Source: Deinococcus sp. KSM4-11
GTDB lineage: Bacteria; Deinococcota; Deinococci; Deinococcales; Deinococcaceae
Direction of reading: 5' to 3'
Assembly: GCF_004801415.1 (NCBI RefSeq)
Contig: NZ_SSNX01000001.1
Span: forward strand, 1 to 64,000
DNA length: 64,000 bases
The notes beneath the pieces are model-generated. The model ran no database searches and was not told the origin of the DNA. It saw only the letters and a program-made list of their open reading frames with translations. Shown piece after piece: positions 48,105 through 59,505 of this stretch (position 1 is the stretch's first letter; each line of letters begins with the position of its first letter). The position numbers and the translations under genes were made by a program.

Positions 48105-48407
48105 TTAACCCTTGATCCCGGTGATCTTCAGGGTGGTGTAGTCCTGGCGGTGGCCAGTGCGGCGGCGGAACTGCACGCCGCTCTTGTACTTGCGGATGTA
48201 GATCTTGGGGCCACGGCCGTGCTCCACGACCTCGGCGTTCACCACGAACTTGCTGACGGCGTCGCCGAACAGGGCCTGGTCTCCGCCCACGAACAGGGGC
48301 GTCAGGTCGAGCTTGTCGCCCGCTTCACCCCTGAGGCTCTCGACGTGGATCACGTCGCCCTCGGAGACGCGGTACTGCTTTCCACCGGTTTGAATGATTG
48401 CAAACAT
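48105..48407 (-). CDS. rplU: 50S ribosomal protein L21
   Basis: A 100-residue protein starting [18 protein letters not shown] at ATG 48407, with GGAGAG upstream. It has [27 protein letters not shown] L21 sequence and the usual ITGIKG end. It is the first gene of the L21-L27 unit and is preceded by a long leader with two candidate promoters. Confidence 0.97.
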   Translation of the reverse strand: MFAIIQTGGKQYRVSEGDVIHVESLRGEAGDKLDLTPLFVGGDQALFGDAVSKFVVNAEVVEHGRGPKIYIRKYKSGVQFRRRTGHRQDYTTLKITGIKG

Positions 48408-48505
48408 GTTTCTCTCCTGCCTTGCCGCGCTCCGGAACGCTGCCCGGAGTCGCTGGACTGCTGTGCCCTGCTCGCACCCGCCGCCTGGCGGGTCACCAAA
48501 CAGGG

Positions 48506-48535
48506 ACTGTAGCACATCCGGGCGGACACTGGGAA
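48506..48535 (-). promoter_or_regulatory. Proximal rplU promoter (TTCCCA - 18 bp - TACAGT)
   Basis: The -10 TACAGT at 48506-48511 has TTCCCA 18 bp upstream. It would give a leader of about 90 nt containing both small hairpins. Confidence 0.5.
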
Positions 48536-48745
48536 GCAGAGGAACACGCCCGAAACCGGAAGGTGAGGAACCGGTGACGGGCAGGGCAGTCAGCACACAC
48601 CCCGCAGGTGGGGGTGAAGGCGTGCGTGAGTGCGTGTTCCCGTCATCGTTACGTGTCCTCGCGGTACACGTGGACTCGCCGGGGCGAGCTCGGTTCCTGA
48701 TTCCTCCGGGCGGCGCACCCTGGCGGGCGGCCGCTGCAAGCCAGG

Positions 48746-48775
48746 AGTGTACCAGTTCGCCGGGCTCCGCGTAAA
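48746..48775 (-). promoter_or_regulatory. Distal rplU promoter (TTTACG - 18 bp - TACACT)
   Basis: The -35 TTTACG (48770-48775) and -10 TACACT (48746-48751) are separated by 18 bp. This predicts a leader of about 330 nt. Confidence 0.55.
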
Positions 48776-48821
48776 GCGGCGGGCACCGGAACTTTCCCCG
48801 GCCGGGCCGCGTATTCACCCC

Positions 48822-49199
48822 GTGATCCTGTCTCCTGTGCTGGCCCGCCTCCGTCCCATCTGGCGCGACGCGCTCGCGCTGCTGTATGCCGTCCGTGACC
48901 GCCGTACCCCGGACCGCGCTAAATGGATCGCGGCCGGAGCGCTGCTGTACGCCCTGAGCCCAGTCGACCTGCTGCCGGACGGCGTGCCCCTGCTCGGCCT
49001 GGGTGACGATCTGGTGATCGTTCCCGCCCTACTGGCCTTCGCGGCGCGCGGCTTGCCCGCCCCGGTGCTCGCGGACGCGCGCCTGCGCTCGGCTCGGCTG
49101 GGCCGGCAGGTGCCGTGGCTGCTGCCCACCCTGGTCGGCCCGCTGGTGCTGGGCGGCGTGCTGGTTCTCTGGGGAGTGCTGCGGTTCCTGCGGGGCTGA
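48822..49199 (+). CDS. DUF1232 (YkvA-type) small membrane protein
   Basis: A 125-residue protein from GTG 48822. It has the DUF1232 core WIAAGALLYALSPVDLLPDGVPLLG followed by GDDLVIVPALLAFA and a hydrophobic tail (LLPTLVGPLVLGGVLVLWG). The family is small, membrane-associated and of unknown function. The frame is open upstream to 48630 but without homology. It is divergent from the rplU operon. Confidence 0.78.
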   Translation: MILSPVLARLRPIWRDALALLYAVRDRRTPDRAKWIAAGALLYALSPVDLLPDGVPLLGLGDDLVIVPALLAFAARGLPAPVLADARLRSARLGRQVPWLLPTLVGPLVLGGVLVLWGVLRFLRG

Positions 49200-49253
49200 G
49201 CCTTCCGCCGTCGGGGGCTGTTCGGGTCACTCCGGAACGCGGTGCCTGCGCGC

Positions 49254-49259
49254 TATCCT
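49254..49259 (+). promoter_or_regulatory. -10 (TATCCT) for the TPR gene
   Basis: TATCCT, 8 nt, then ATG 49268. Confidence 0.55.
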
Positions 49260-49267
49260 GAGGAAGA

Positions 49268-50680
49268 ATGATTGACGCGGCCACCACCTGGCACCAGGCC
49301 ACTGCGGCGCTCGCCACCGGCGAGTACGACTCGGCCTTCGACGTGCTGGAACACGCCATGAATGAGGCCAGCAAGGACGTCCGCGCCCGGCTGGCCCTGT
49401 ACCTGGGCAGCATGCACACCCTGTACGGCGACGCCGCCACCGAACCCCTGGGCGCGGCCCTGCAGGAGGCCCGCACCCTGAACCCCGCCCTGCGCAGCGA
49501 TCCGCTGTACCAGGCGCTGTCGGCCGAGCTGGACGCCCGCACCCGCGGCCCGGACGCCGCCGCGCCGCCCCCCCTGGCGACCGGCGCGGCCGATCCGCTC
49601 GCCCGGTACCACGCCATCTGCGCGCTGGCCCTGTCCGAACGGCAGCAGGAAGCCCTGGACGTGACCCTGGCCAGCACCGAGCTGCCCGAGCACCTGCGCT
49701 GGCGCCTGCGCTCGTGGCAGGCCGACGCGCAGGAACAACTGGGCCACACCCAGGACGCCGTGCTGCTGTATGCAGAGGCGGCGCACCTCGCGCAGGGGGT
49801 CGACCGGGCCACCATGCTCCAGGAACAGGCGGCGCTGCTGATCCAGCAGGGCCAGCCGGAGAACGCGAAGACTGTGCTCGATCAGGCGCGGCCCCTGTAC
49901 CCGCAGCGGCCCGGCGAGGACGAGGCGCTGGGCCTGGCCACCTGGCATTACCTGCGCGCCCAGGCGCTGCTGAACCTGAACCAGCCGGACGCCGCGTTCG
50001 ACATGATCCGCGAGGCCGACCGCCTGGAACGCGAGCACGGCGACCCGAGTTACGGCGTGTCGCTGGTGCGCGGCCAGATCCTCACGCAGCTGGGGCGCCA
50101 GGAGGAAGCGCTGGAGGCATTCGCGGACGCCCTGAAACTCGCCGGTGATGCCGACCGGCCCTACGCGAACCACGAGCTGGGCGTGGCGCTGCTCGATCTC
50201 GACCGGCCCGTCGAGGCGCGCGAGAAGCTGGAAGCGGTGCTGAACGAACCCGAGTACCCGTACCACCCGGAGGTGCTGGCCGACATCGCCGAGTGTGATT
50301 ACCGCCTGGGGCGGTTGCAGGAAGCGCAGCTGGAAGCCGAGCAGGCCCTCGCGCAGGGGGCCGTCGTGCCCGCCAGCCTGGTGCTGGGATCCGTCGCCAT
50401 GGATTACTTTCAGCTGGACGACGCCCTGGAACACTACGAGCGCGTGATCCGCGAGGCCGCTCCGGACAGCCGCGACTGGATTACCGGGCACCAGATGGCC
50501 GCCGACGTGATGGCGCAGCAGGGCTTCCCGAACCCCGCCGCCGCCTACGCGCACGCGCAGCAGGCCCTGGCCTCCACCCCGGAAAGCGACGACTGGCACG
50601 TCACGCTGCAAGATCACCTGCGCAAGGCCGAGGCGATGATGGAACAGGGCGGCGCGCCGGGTGGCCGCATGCTGAACTGA
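49268..50680 (+). CDS. Tetratricopeptide-repeat protein
   Basis: A 470-residue protein of stacked helical repeats ([72 protein letters not shown]), about nine or ten TPRs across the length. No signal peptide and no enzymatic domain, so it is probably a cytoplasmic scaffold. It is followed one base later by the MFS gene, so the two are likely co-transcribed, though no functional link is apparent. Confidence 0.8.
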   Translation: MIDAATTWHQATAALATGEYDSAFDVLEHAMNEASKDVRARLALYLGSMHTLYGDAATEPLGAALQEARTLNPALRSDPLYQALSAELDARTRGPDAAAPPPLATGAADPLARYHAICALALSERQQEALDVTLASTELPEHLRWRLRSWQADAQEQLGHTQDAVLLYAEAAHLAQGVDRATMLQEQAALLIQQGQPENAKTVLDQARPLYPQRPGEDEALGLATWHYLRAQALLNLNQPDAAFDMIREADRLEREHGDPSYGVSLVRGQILTQLGRQEEALEAFADALKLAGDADRPYANHELGVALLDLDRPVEAREKLEAVLNEPEYPYHPEVLADIAECDYRLGRLQEAQLEAEQALAQGAVVPASLVLGSVAMDYFQLDDALEHYERVIREAAPDSRDWITGHQMAADVMAQQGFPNPAAAYAHAQQALASTPESDDWHVTLQDHLRKAEAMMEQGGAPGGRMLN

Positions 50681-50681
50681 C

Positions 50682-51845
50682 GTGACCCGGCCGGTGGCCG
50701 CCCGGACAGCCCTGCTGGACATGCTGGCCCTGTCGCTGGGCGGGGCGGTCGCGCTGGGCTTCGCCCGCTTCGCATACGCGCTGCTGCTGCCCGTCATGCG
50801 CGCCGACCTGGGCTGGTCGTTCACGCTGGCGGGGGCCATGAACGCCGCGAACGCCCTGGGCTACCTGCTGGGCGCCCTGACCGCCACGTCCCTGACCGCC
50901 CGCTGGGGTCTAAAACGCGTCTTCCTCGGCGGCCTGATGCTGACGGCCGCTTCGCTCCTCGCCTGTGCGCTCACGGGCCTGAGCCTCCCGCTGCTGCTCG
51001 TGCGTCTGCTGGCCGGCCTGGGCGGAGCCCTGGTCTTCGTCAGCGGCGGGGGCCTCGCGGCCCTGGCGGCGCGCGCCCATCCGGAACGCAGCGCGCTCCT
51101 GCTGGGCGTGTTCTACGGCGGCAGCGGCATCGGGATCATGCTGTCGGCGCTACTGCTCCCGCCCCTGCTCGCGGATGGCTGGCGGAGCGCGTGGGTGGCC
51201 CTGGGCCTCGCGTCGCTGGCCTGCCTGCTGCTGACCCTGCGGCCCCTCACACGCTTTCCGGAGCGTGGCCTGGGGGCGCCGGCGGGGCAGACGCCCGCCT
51301 CGCTGCGCCCGCTGGCGTGGACTCTGGCCGCCTACACCTGCTTTGGCATCGGGTATATCGCGTACATGACCTTCATCGTCGCGTTCCTGCGCGCCAATGG
51401 AGCCGGCCCGCTGGTCACACCGTTCTGGGCGGTGCTGGGCATGGCGGTCGTCGTGAATCCAGTGGTCTGGCGAAGCCTCGCCACGTCCGCCCGTGGCGCG
51501 CGGGCCATGACCGCGCAGATGCTCACGCTTGCCGCCGGGGCCACGCTGCCTCTGCTCAGCACGCACCCCGCCGCCCTGTTCGCGTCGGGCATCCTGTTCG
51601 GCCTGAGCTTCCTGGCCGTCGTGACCTTCACCACCATCATCACCCGGCGGGTGCTGCCGGAACACGTCTGGGCGCGCGGCATCGCGGCCTTCACGGTCGT
51701 GTTCGCCGCCGGGCAGGTCAGCGGCCCGCTCCTCACCGGCCTCCTGGCCGACAGCGCGGGCGGCCTGCGTCTGGGCCTGGGCGTCAGCGCCCTGGTACTG
51801 CTGCTCGGGGCGGGCCTGGCCCTGCGGCAACCCGATCCGGGCTGA
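50682..51845 (+). CDS. MFS transporter (YbfB/YjiJ-like)
   Basis: A 387-residue protein with about twelve membrane segments. The opening LSLGGAVALGFARFAYALLLPVM is typical of the YbfB/YjiJ group, and a RWGLKR loop after TM2-3 matches the MFS motif A. The substrate is unknown; the group is usually called putative efflux. The GTG start at 50682 lies one base behind the TPR stop. Confidence 0.82.
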   Translation: MTRPVAARTALLDMLALSLGGAVALGFARFAYALLLPVMRADLGWSFTLAGAMNAANALGYLLGALTATSLTARWGLKRVFLGGLMLTAASLLACALTGLSLPLLLVRLLAGLGGALVFVSGGGLAALAARAHPERSALLLGVFYGGSGIGIMLSALLLPPLLADGWRSAWVALGLASLACLLLTLRPLTRFPERGLGAPAGQTPASLRPLAWTLAAYTCFGIGYIAYMTFIVAFLRANGAGPLVTPFWAVLGMAVVVNPVVWRSLATSARGARAMTAQMLTLAAGATLPLLSTHPAALFASGILFGLSFLAVVTFTTIITRRVLPEHVWARGIAAFTVVFAAGQVSGPLLTGLLADSAGGLRLGLGVSALVLLLGAGLALRQPDPG

Positions 51846-51915
51846 GCCATCCGGCGTGGCGGCCGCCGGGCATCTGGCCGATGTCGCCCACGAGGCCACA
51901 GGGGAGACTGCTCCC

Positions 51916-52428
51916 ATGACCGATCTGACCCTCTCGAAACGACTGTCGTACCTGCTGCGGCACGCCCCGCAGGAGGCGGGCCTGACGCTGGCTGCCGGCG
52001 GCTGGGTGCCGCTGGAGCCCCTGCTGGCGCACCTGCACGTGACCCGCGCCGATGTCGAACGCGTCGTGGCTGGCAGCGACAAGACCCGCTTCAGCCTGCG
52101 CGGCGACCACATCCGCGCCAACCAGGGGCACAGCGTCCCGGTCGACCTGGAACTCCAGGCGGTCACCCCCCCCGAGTTGCTGTACCACGGCACGCACCCC
52201 GGCGCGCTGGACGCCATCCGCCGGGACGGAGTGAAGGCGATGACCCGCCACCACGTCCACCTCTCGCCCGATCAGGACACCGCACGCAGGGTCGGCGCGC
52301 GGCGGGGGAAGCCGGTAGTCCTCACCGTCAGGGCAGGGGAGATGCACGCCGCTGGGCATGCGTTTTTCGTGAGTGAGAATGGCGTCTGGCTGACGGACAC
52401 GGTTCCGCCGGCATTCATTCAGGAGTGA
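51916..52428 (+). CDS. kptA: RNA 2'-phosphotransferase (Tpt1/KptA)
   Basis: The 170-residue protein has the Tpt1 layout: SKRLSYLLRHAPQ near the start with Arg and His, a winged-helix N-terminal lobe, RANQGHSV near residue 75, LYHGTHP near 92, HVHLS near 115, and a C-terminal ART fold. The enzyme removes an internal RNA 2'-phosphate using NAD+, releasing nicotinamide and ADP-ribose cyclic phosphate. Its natural bacterial substrate is unclear. It starts at ATG 51916. It overlaps the convergent DUF4291 gene by 14 bp. Confidence 0.9.
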   Translation: MTDLTLSKRLSYLLRHAPQEAGLTLAAGGWVPLEPLLAHLHVTRADVERVVAGSDKTRFSLRGDHIRANQGHSVPVDLELQAVTPPELLYHGTHPGALDAIRRDGVKAMTRHHVHLSPDQDTARRVGARRGKPVVLTVRAGEMHAAGHAFFVSENGVWLTDTVPPAFIQE

Positions 52429-53050
52429 GGCCGAGCCGCTGCCGCGTACCTGGGTCGCTGACCGGATACACGTCCTCCGCTGGTGTGACCAGCCGTTCCA
52501 GCCGGTCGAGGTTCCCGCGCTGTTCGTGGACGAAGGCCGTGACGTCCTCCACGCTCACCAGCCATTCGTCACCGAAGCGGCGCAGCGTCTCGCCGCGCAG
52601 GCCCAGTTGAAGGGCACGGCGGGCCAGCGGCCTTCCGTCCGGCGCGTTATCCGGATCCCATTGCAGGCGCACATTCGAGGTGGCCACCGCCTCTTTCCAC
52701 TCGTCGGCCGTGAGGTGTGGGGCGGCGGTGGCCGAGGACGCCACCGCGTCCCGGAGGAGCGAATCGAAGTGCACCCTTGGAAGGGTCAGGGCCAGCACAT
52801 GGGTCTGGCCGTCCTTGCTGGCCCAGCCAGAGCGGGACATCATCCACAGAAAATTGGGTTTGATCCAGCTCATGCGCGTGAAACTGAAGCCGCCGCCGAA
52901 GCGGCCTGTTTCCACCGCGTATTTCGCGATTTCGGGCCGGTAGGCCTGATAGACGACGATGTGCTCCGCATCGGACTGCGACAGGATGTGCTTTCCCTGC
53001 TCCGGCCAGCGGGCTGCTTGCGGGGCATAGGGTTCCGTTCGGAGGTTCAT
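52415..53050 (-). CDS. DUF4291 family protein
   Basis: A 211-residue protein from ATG 53050. Family signatures are visible: VVYQAYRPEIAKYAVETG, RMSWIKPNFLWMMSRSGW and the later RLQWDPDN segment. The function of DUF4291 is unknown. The conserved Tyr/Arg/Trp pattern and its position between kptA and a sirtuin make a nucleotide or RNA-related role worth considering, but this is inference. It is divergent from the sirtuin. No clear promoter is seen. Confidence 0.82.
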   Translation of the reverse strand: MNLRTEPYAPQAARWPEQGKHILSQSDAEHIVVYQAYRPEIAKYAVETGRFGGGFSFTRMSWIKPNFLWMMSRSGWASKDGQTHVLALTLPRVHFDSLLRDAVASSATAAPHLTADEWKEAVATSNVRLQWDPDNAPDGRPLARRALQLGLRGETLRRFGDEWLVSVEDVTAFVHEQRGNLDRLERLVTPAEDVYPVSDPGTRQRLGLTPE

Positions 53051-53115
53051 CCCCACACTCTGCCGTTGTGGCGCGCGTGGCCCAAGCGTCAGGTGGCCCA
53101 CGCCATTGCACGCGT

Positions 53116-53121
53116 TAGCCT
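53116..53121 (+). promoter_or_regulatory. Leaderless-type -10 (TAGCCT) for the sirtuin gene
   Basis: TAGCCT, 6 nt, then ATG 53128. Confidence 0.65.
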
Positions 53122-53127
53122 GCGCGC

Positions 53128-53883
53128 ATGGATCTTGCTCAAGCCCGTGCCGCCCTGCACGCCGCTCGCCGCGTGGCGGTGCTGACCGGCGCGGGTGTGA
53201 GTGCTGAGAGTGGCATTCCAACGTTCCGCGATGCGCAGACCGGTCACTGGGCGCGCTTCCGTCCGGAAGACCTCGCCAGCCCTCCCGCCTATGCGCGCGA
53301 TCCTGAGATGGTCTGGGAGTGGTACGCGGGCCGTTACCGCGACGTGCTGGCCGCGCAGCCGAACGCCGCGCACCACCTGCTGGCCCGGCTGGAACGCGAG
53401 AAGGGCGCGGGCTTCTTCCTGGCGACGCAGAACGTGGACGGCCTGCATGAACGCGCCGGGAGCGGCCAGGGCGGCGGGCGCATGGTGGAACTGCACGGGA
53501 ACCTCCTGACGGCGCGGGACGAGGTGACGGGCGCGGTGCTTCCGTTGCCCGCCCCAGACCTGCTGGTCACGCCGCCGACCTCACCGGGCGGGAACCGCAT
53601 GCGGCCGAACATCGTGTGGTTCGGCGAATACCTGCCGGAAGAGGCCCTGCACGCGGCCACCCGCGCCTTCCAGGCGGCCGACGTGGCCCTGATCGTCGGC
53701 ACGAGCGGCGCGGTGTACCCGGCCGCCGGCCTGGCCGGGGAAACCCGTTACGCGGGCGGCATCGTCATTGAGGTCAACCCGGACGAGACCGAGCTCTCGC
53801 ACCTCATGACGTATTGCGTGCGCGACGTGGCCTCGCGTGGGCTGGCAGCCCTGCTGGACGGCGGGCGTATGCTGACTTCATGA
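53128..53883 (+). CDS. Sir2-family NAD-dependent deacylase lacking zinc cysteines
   Basis: A 251-residue protein with all NAD-site motifs: GAGVSAESGIPTFRD at residues 21-35, TQNVDGLHERAG near 100, the catalytic His in ELHG near 120, RPNIVWFGE near 160, and VGTSG near 190. WYAGRYRD supplies the YxxR pair that marks class III desuccinylases/demalonylases. The zinc module after ELHG normally has four cysteines; here it has none (one Cys in the whole protein, near the C-end). It overlaps the DinB gene by 4 bp (ATGA). Confidence 0.9.
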   Translation: MDLAQARAALHAARRVAVLTGAGVSAESGIPTFRDAQTGHWARFRPEDLASPPAYARDPEMVWEWYAGRYRDVLAAQPNAAHHLLARLEREKGAGFFLATQNVDGLHERAGSGQGGGRMVELHGNLLTARDEVTGAVLPLPAPDLLVTPPTSPGGNRMRPNIVWFGEYLPEEALHAATRAFQAADVALIVGTSGAVYPAAGLAGETRYAGGIVIEVNPDETELSHLMTYCVRDVASRGLAALLDGGRMLTS

Positions 53884-54332
53884 GCCAAGTCGATCGTCAT
53901 GCCCGCCAGTTCCAGATGCACCGCGCCGCCCTGATCGACCTGTACGCGAACCTGCCCGAAGAGCACGCGAACTTCAGCGCCTGGGATGGCGGTATGACCT
54001 TCCTGCGGCTGGCCGATCATCTGGCGGGCAGCGCGGGGCGCGTCGTCAGCATGGCGCGTGGCGAGACGCCCGGTGCGCCGCCAGCGCCCAGTGAGAGCCT
54101 GGCCGACGCGCGGGATCGTCTGGAGCACAGCCAGGAGAACGTGCTGGCCACCATCCGCGCCCTGAGCGACGACGACCTGACGCGGCGGGGGCCGGGGGTC
54201 GGCGGGCAGGAGATGGCCGTGTCGGAGCTGCTCGACATGCTCGTCACGCACGAGGCGCACCACAAGGGACAGGTGTGGACGATGGCCCGCATGGTGGGCC
54301 TCACGCCCGGCCGCTACGTCAAGATGGGGTAA
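53880..54332 (+). CDS. DinB-superfamily metal-binding protein
   Basis: A 150-residue four-helix-bundle protein. The DinB metal ligands fit His in RLADHLAGS near 48 and HEAHHKGQV near 130. Deinococcus has many DinB-like (YfiT/DUF664) proteins; most have no assigned role and some act as thiol transferases. It starts at ATG 53880, overlapping the sirtuin stop, so the two are co-translated. It ends in a long hairpin. Confidence 0.83.
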   Translation: MSQVDRHARQFQMHRAALIDLYANLPEEHANFSAWDGGMTFLRLADHLAGSAGRVVSMARGETPGAPPAPSESLADARDRLEHSQENVLATIRALSDDDLTRRGPGVGGQEMAVSELLDMLVTHEAHHKGQVWTMARMVGLTPGRYVKMG

Positions 54333-54335
54333 GAC

Positions 54336-54380
54336 GAACGCCGGGCGTTGAGAGAGCCACACGCTCAACGCCCGGCGTTC
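54336..54380. terminator. Bidirectional terminator between the DinB and VWA genes
   Basis: A perfect 17-bp stem (54336-54352 with 54364-54380) and an 11-nt loop lie between the convergent genes. Confidence 0.8.
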
Positions 54381-54385
54381 TGGGT

Positions 54386-55597
<1,212 letters not shown>

Positions 55598-55687
55598 GAA
55601 AACCTCCGTTCACCACAGCATGGCGCGTTTGCGGGGCGGCATTTGTAACGGGCGGTCAGGTGTGCAGGCGCTGCCGGGCGTCGTTCG

Positions 55688-56599
55688 TCACGCCGGGCGG
55701 AACTCGCTGCGCTGCTCAATGGTCAGCGTCAAGGTGACCTGCACGCCGCGCGAGACGAGCGTGACGTGCACGGGCAGGCGCGTCTCGCTGCTCGTGGTCT
55801 GTGTCAGGCCGTCCCGGCGGAGGGTCATGGTGCCGGTTCCCTGCGCTTCCCCGACGGCGCTGCCCAGGGTGAAGGTCACGCGCGGCAGGGTGCCCTGGCC
55901 TCCGGTCGTCAGCGTCCACGGACCGTAGGCGCGCTGGATGGCCGTGCCCTGCTGTCCATCGGCGTCCGGAGCGGAAGGCATGGACGTGGTGGCGACCGGC
56001 ACGGGTGCGGCCTGCACGCCCTGCATCAGGGCCATGCGCGTGTCCGGCCCGGCCAGCGCCCGCAGCAGCAGGTCGAGCAGCGGCGCCGCGTTCAGGTCGC
56101 CCGTCAGTGGAACCGGGCCGCCACTCCACGCGCCGTCCAGCGGCCAGCCGGGCGGCAGGGGGGCAGCTTCACCCTGGATGGGCTCCAGCTGCTCCGGGCC
56201 GCTCCCGCCATCCGCGCCCAGCGTGCGGGTCGAGCGTGCGGTGGCCGCCACGCCGCCTTCCGGGGCGAGCACCAGCGTGGTTCGCAGGGTGATGTCCTGC
56301 GCGCTGCGGGCGGTCACCACCGTGAACGCCTTCCCATCCAGCGTGAGTGTCCAGTCGGGCGCGGCGCGGCCCAGATCCCGGCGGATGGCGGCCAGCGTCG
56401 CCGGATCGACCGCAGTGCCCTCCACAGCGCTGGCCCGCACGTCCGAGATGGTCACGCGCGTGGTCGTGGTCAGGCGGCCTACGCTGGACGCGCCCACCGC
56501 CGCGCCGGGCCGCACCGGAGCCTGCGCCGCCGCCAGGCCACCCAGCAGGGAGCCGACCAGCAGAACCATACGGGAGCCAGCGCGCAGGGTGGACGTCAC
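55688..56599 (-). CDS. Secreted protein of unknown function (303 aa)
   Basis: The protein starts at GTG 56599 with sequence beginning VTSTLRAGSRMVLLVGSLL (first residue fMet) and a signal peptide cut near AAAQA. The mature part is beta-rich (TTTRVTISDVRASAVEG, WTLTLDGKAFTVVTARSAQD, VHVTLVSRGVQVTLTLTIE), without cysteines or catalytic motifs. I recognise no family. The start is set by TACGCT six nt upstream rather than the longer open frame. Confidence 0.65.
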   Translation of the reverse strand: MTSTLRAGSRMVLLVGSLLGGLAAAQAPVRPGAAVGASSVGRLTTTTRVTISDVRASAVEGTAVDPATLAAIRRDLGRAAPDWTLTLDGKAFTVVTARSAQDITLRTTLVLAPEGGVAATARSTRTLGADGGSGPEQLEPIQGEAAPLPPGWPLDGAWSGGPVPLTGDLNAAPLLDLLLRALAGPDTRMALMQGVQAAPVPVATTSMPSAPDADGQQGTAIQRAYGPWTLTTGGQGTLPRVTFTLGSAVGEAQGTGTMTLRRDGLTQTTSSETRLPVHVTLVSRGVQVTLTLTIEQRSEFRPA

Positions 56600-56605
56600 C
56601 CGTCC

Positions 56606-56611
56606 AGCGTA
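56606..56611 (-). promoter_or_regulatory. Leaderless-type -10 (TACGCT) for the secreted protein
   Basis: TACGCT, 6 nt, then GTG 56599. Confidence 0.6.
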
Positions 56612-56660
56612 CAGGGCGCGGCGTCCGGCACCGTCACGCGCGGGCCACATGGCCGTGCGT

Positions 56661-56666
56661 CACAAT
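56661..56666 (+). promoter_or_regulatory. Leaderless-type -10 (CACAAT) for the HRDC gene
   Basis: CACAAT (T1 missing) lies 6 nt before ATG 56673. Confidence 0.45.
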
Positions 56667-56672
56667 GGTTTC

Positions 56673-58313
<1,641 letters not shown>

Positions 58314-58329
58314 TCCGGAGTGGCCTGGA

Positions 58330-58365
58330 GCCGGAGGCACCGTGTCCTCCGGCCCCCTGACTTTT
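58330..58365 (+). terminator. Terminator after the HRDC gene
   Basis: An 8-bp stem GCCGGAGG 58330-58337 / CCTCCGGC 58346-58353, with TTTT at 58362-58365. The spacing to the T run is loose. Confidence 0.5.
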
Positions 58366-58368
58366 CGG

Positions 58369-58707
58369 CTAGGTCGGCCCGTACTGGTGTTCCGCGGGCA
58401 ACTCATTTCTTTCGTGGACGGCCTGGGCGATCCTTGCGGCCAGGGGAACGTCCACGGCGGCGTACCACGCCTCCTCCAGGCCGGAATCCGTCTGCCGGTA
58501 CACGCACAGGCTGGGGCCATAGCTGCACGAGCCCAGGCAGCCGCTCTCGGTCAGGCGCAGGCTGCCGCCCCGCTTGTAGTACGCCAGGGACTGCCGGTCG
58601 AGGTGGTTCCACAGCGCCTTGTACAGCAAACTGGAACCGCGCGCCTGACAGTTCGGGCCGGTGCATACCAGCAGGTGGCCGGAGGTCTTGAAGTACTGGG
58701 GCGGCAC
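58369..58707 (-). CDS. 2Fe-2S ferredoxin of the thioredoxin-like type
   Basis: A 112-residue protein. The cysteines CTGPNC at residues ~15-20 and SGCLGSC near 55 match the thioredoxin-like 2Fe-2S ferredoxins. No TM segment. It lies three nt after btuD, so it is in the cobalamin riboswitch operon. That position suggests a job in corrinoid handling, e.g. reduction of the cobalt; this is inference. Confidence 0.85.
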   Translation of the reverse strand: MPPQYFKTSGHLLVCTGPNCQARGSSLLYKALWNHLDRQSLAYYKRGGSLRLTESGCLGSCSYGPSLCVYRQTDSGLEEAWYAAVDVPLAARIAQAVHERNELPAEHQYGPT

Positions 58708-58710
58708 CGG

Positions 58711-59505
58711 TCAATCCTCGGGGATGACGAGCAGTCGGTCTGCGTCACGCACCACTCTTGCGCGCACCCCATACGCGGTGTGCAGGTGCAGGGGTGTCAG
58801 AACCTCATCCGGGGTGCCGGCGGCCAGCACCCGGCCCTGATGTAGCAGCACGATCCGGTCGGCGCGGGCGGCGAGGTTCAGGTCATGCAGCACCGCCACG
58901 ACGCCCAGGCCCCCGGCGACCTCGCAGCGCAGGTGCCGCACCACCTCCAGCGCGTAAGCGAGATCGAGGTGGTTGGTCGGTTCGTCGAGCAGCAGGAAGC
59001 GCGGCCCGGCCACCAGCGCGCGGGCCAGCGCGACCCGCTGGCGTTCTCCGCCGGAGAGTTCATCCACGCGCCGCTCCTCGAACTGCGTGGTGTCCGTGCG
59101 TGCCAGGGCGGTGTCCACGGCGTCCTCGTCGGCCTGCGTCCAGGGGCGGGTGGGAATCAGCCCCCAGCGCCAAGACCCGGTGCCGCGTCCCAGGGCGACC
59201 ACGTCCCGCACGGTGGTGCGGCCCGGCAGCTCCTCGCTCTGGGCCAGGAAGGCGAGCTGGCGGGAACGGGCCGCGCGGCCCAGGGCCGCCAGCAGAGTCC
59301 CGTCAAGGCACACGGTGCCCGCCTCGGCGGGGGCCAGGCCCAGCAGGGCGCGCAGCAGGGTGCTCTTGCCCGCGCCGTTCGGGCCGATGATGGCCGTGAA
59401 CTGCCCCGCGTGGAAGGTCACGCTGACGTCCCGCACGGCCGGGTGATCGCCCGCACGCACATGCAGACCGCTGGCCACCAGGGTGCCCGTGCCGGTCTCA
59501 GTCAC
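58711..59505 (-). CDS. btuD: Cobalamin ABC importer ATPase
   Basis: A 264-residue ATPase with Walker A GPNGAGKST near 43, signature LSGGERQR near 148, Walker B LLLDEPTNHLD near 165 and H-loop VLHDLN. This is the FecE/HmuV/BtuD group serving siderophores, heme and B12. The riboswitch upstream of the operon decides for cobalamin. Its start overlaps the end of btuC by 8 nt. Confidence 0.88.
   Translation of the reverse strand: MTETGTGTLVASGLHVRAGDHPAVRDVSVTFHAGQFTAIIGPNGAGKSTLLRALLGLAPAEAGTVCLDGTLLAALGRAARSRQLAFLAQSEELPGRTTVRDVVALGRGTGSWRWGLIPTRPWTQADEDAVDTALARTDTTQFEERRVDELSGGERQRVALARALVAGPRFLLLDEPTNHLDLAYALEVVRHLRCEVAGGLGVVAVLHDLNLAARADRIVLLHQGRVLAAGTPDEVLTPLHLHTAYGVRARVVRDADRLLVIPED

Larger units (their letters stand above)
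48408..48821 (-). promoter_or_regulatory. Leader and promoter region of the rplU operon (gene-free)
   Basis: This 414-nt stretch has no credible gene. Two minus-strand promoters are visible: a distal one at 48746-48775 and a proximal -10 TACAGT at 48506-48511. Two hairpins lie near rplU: ACCCGCC/GGCGGGT at 48476-48482/48487-48493, and CTCCGG/CCGGAG at 48430-48435/48444-48449. A structured leader controlling r-protein synthesis is possible but not proven. Confidence 0.5.
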
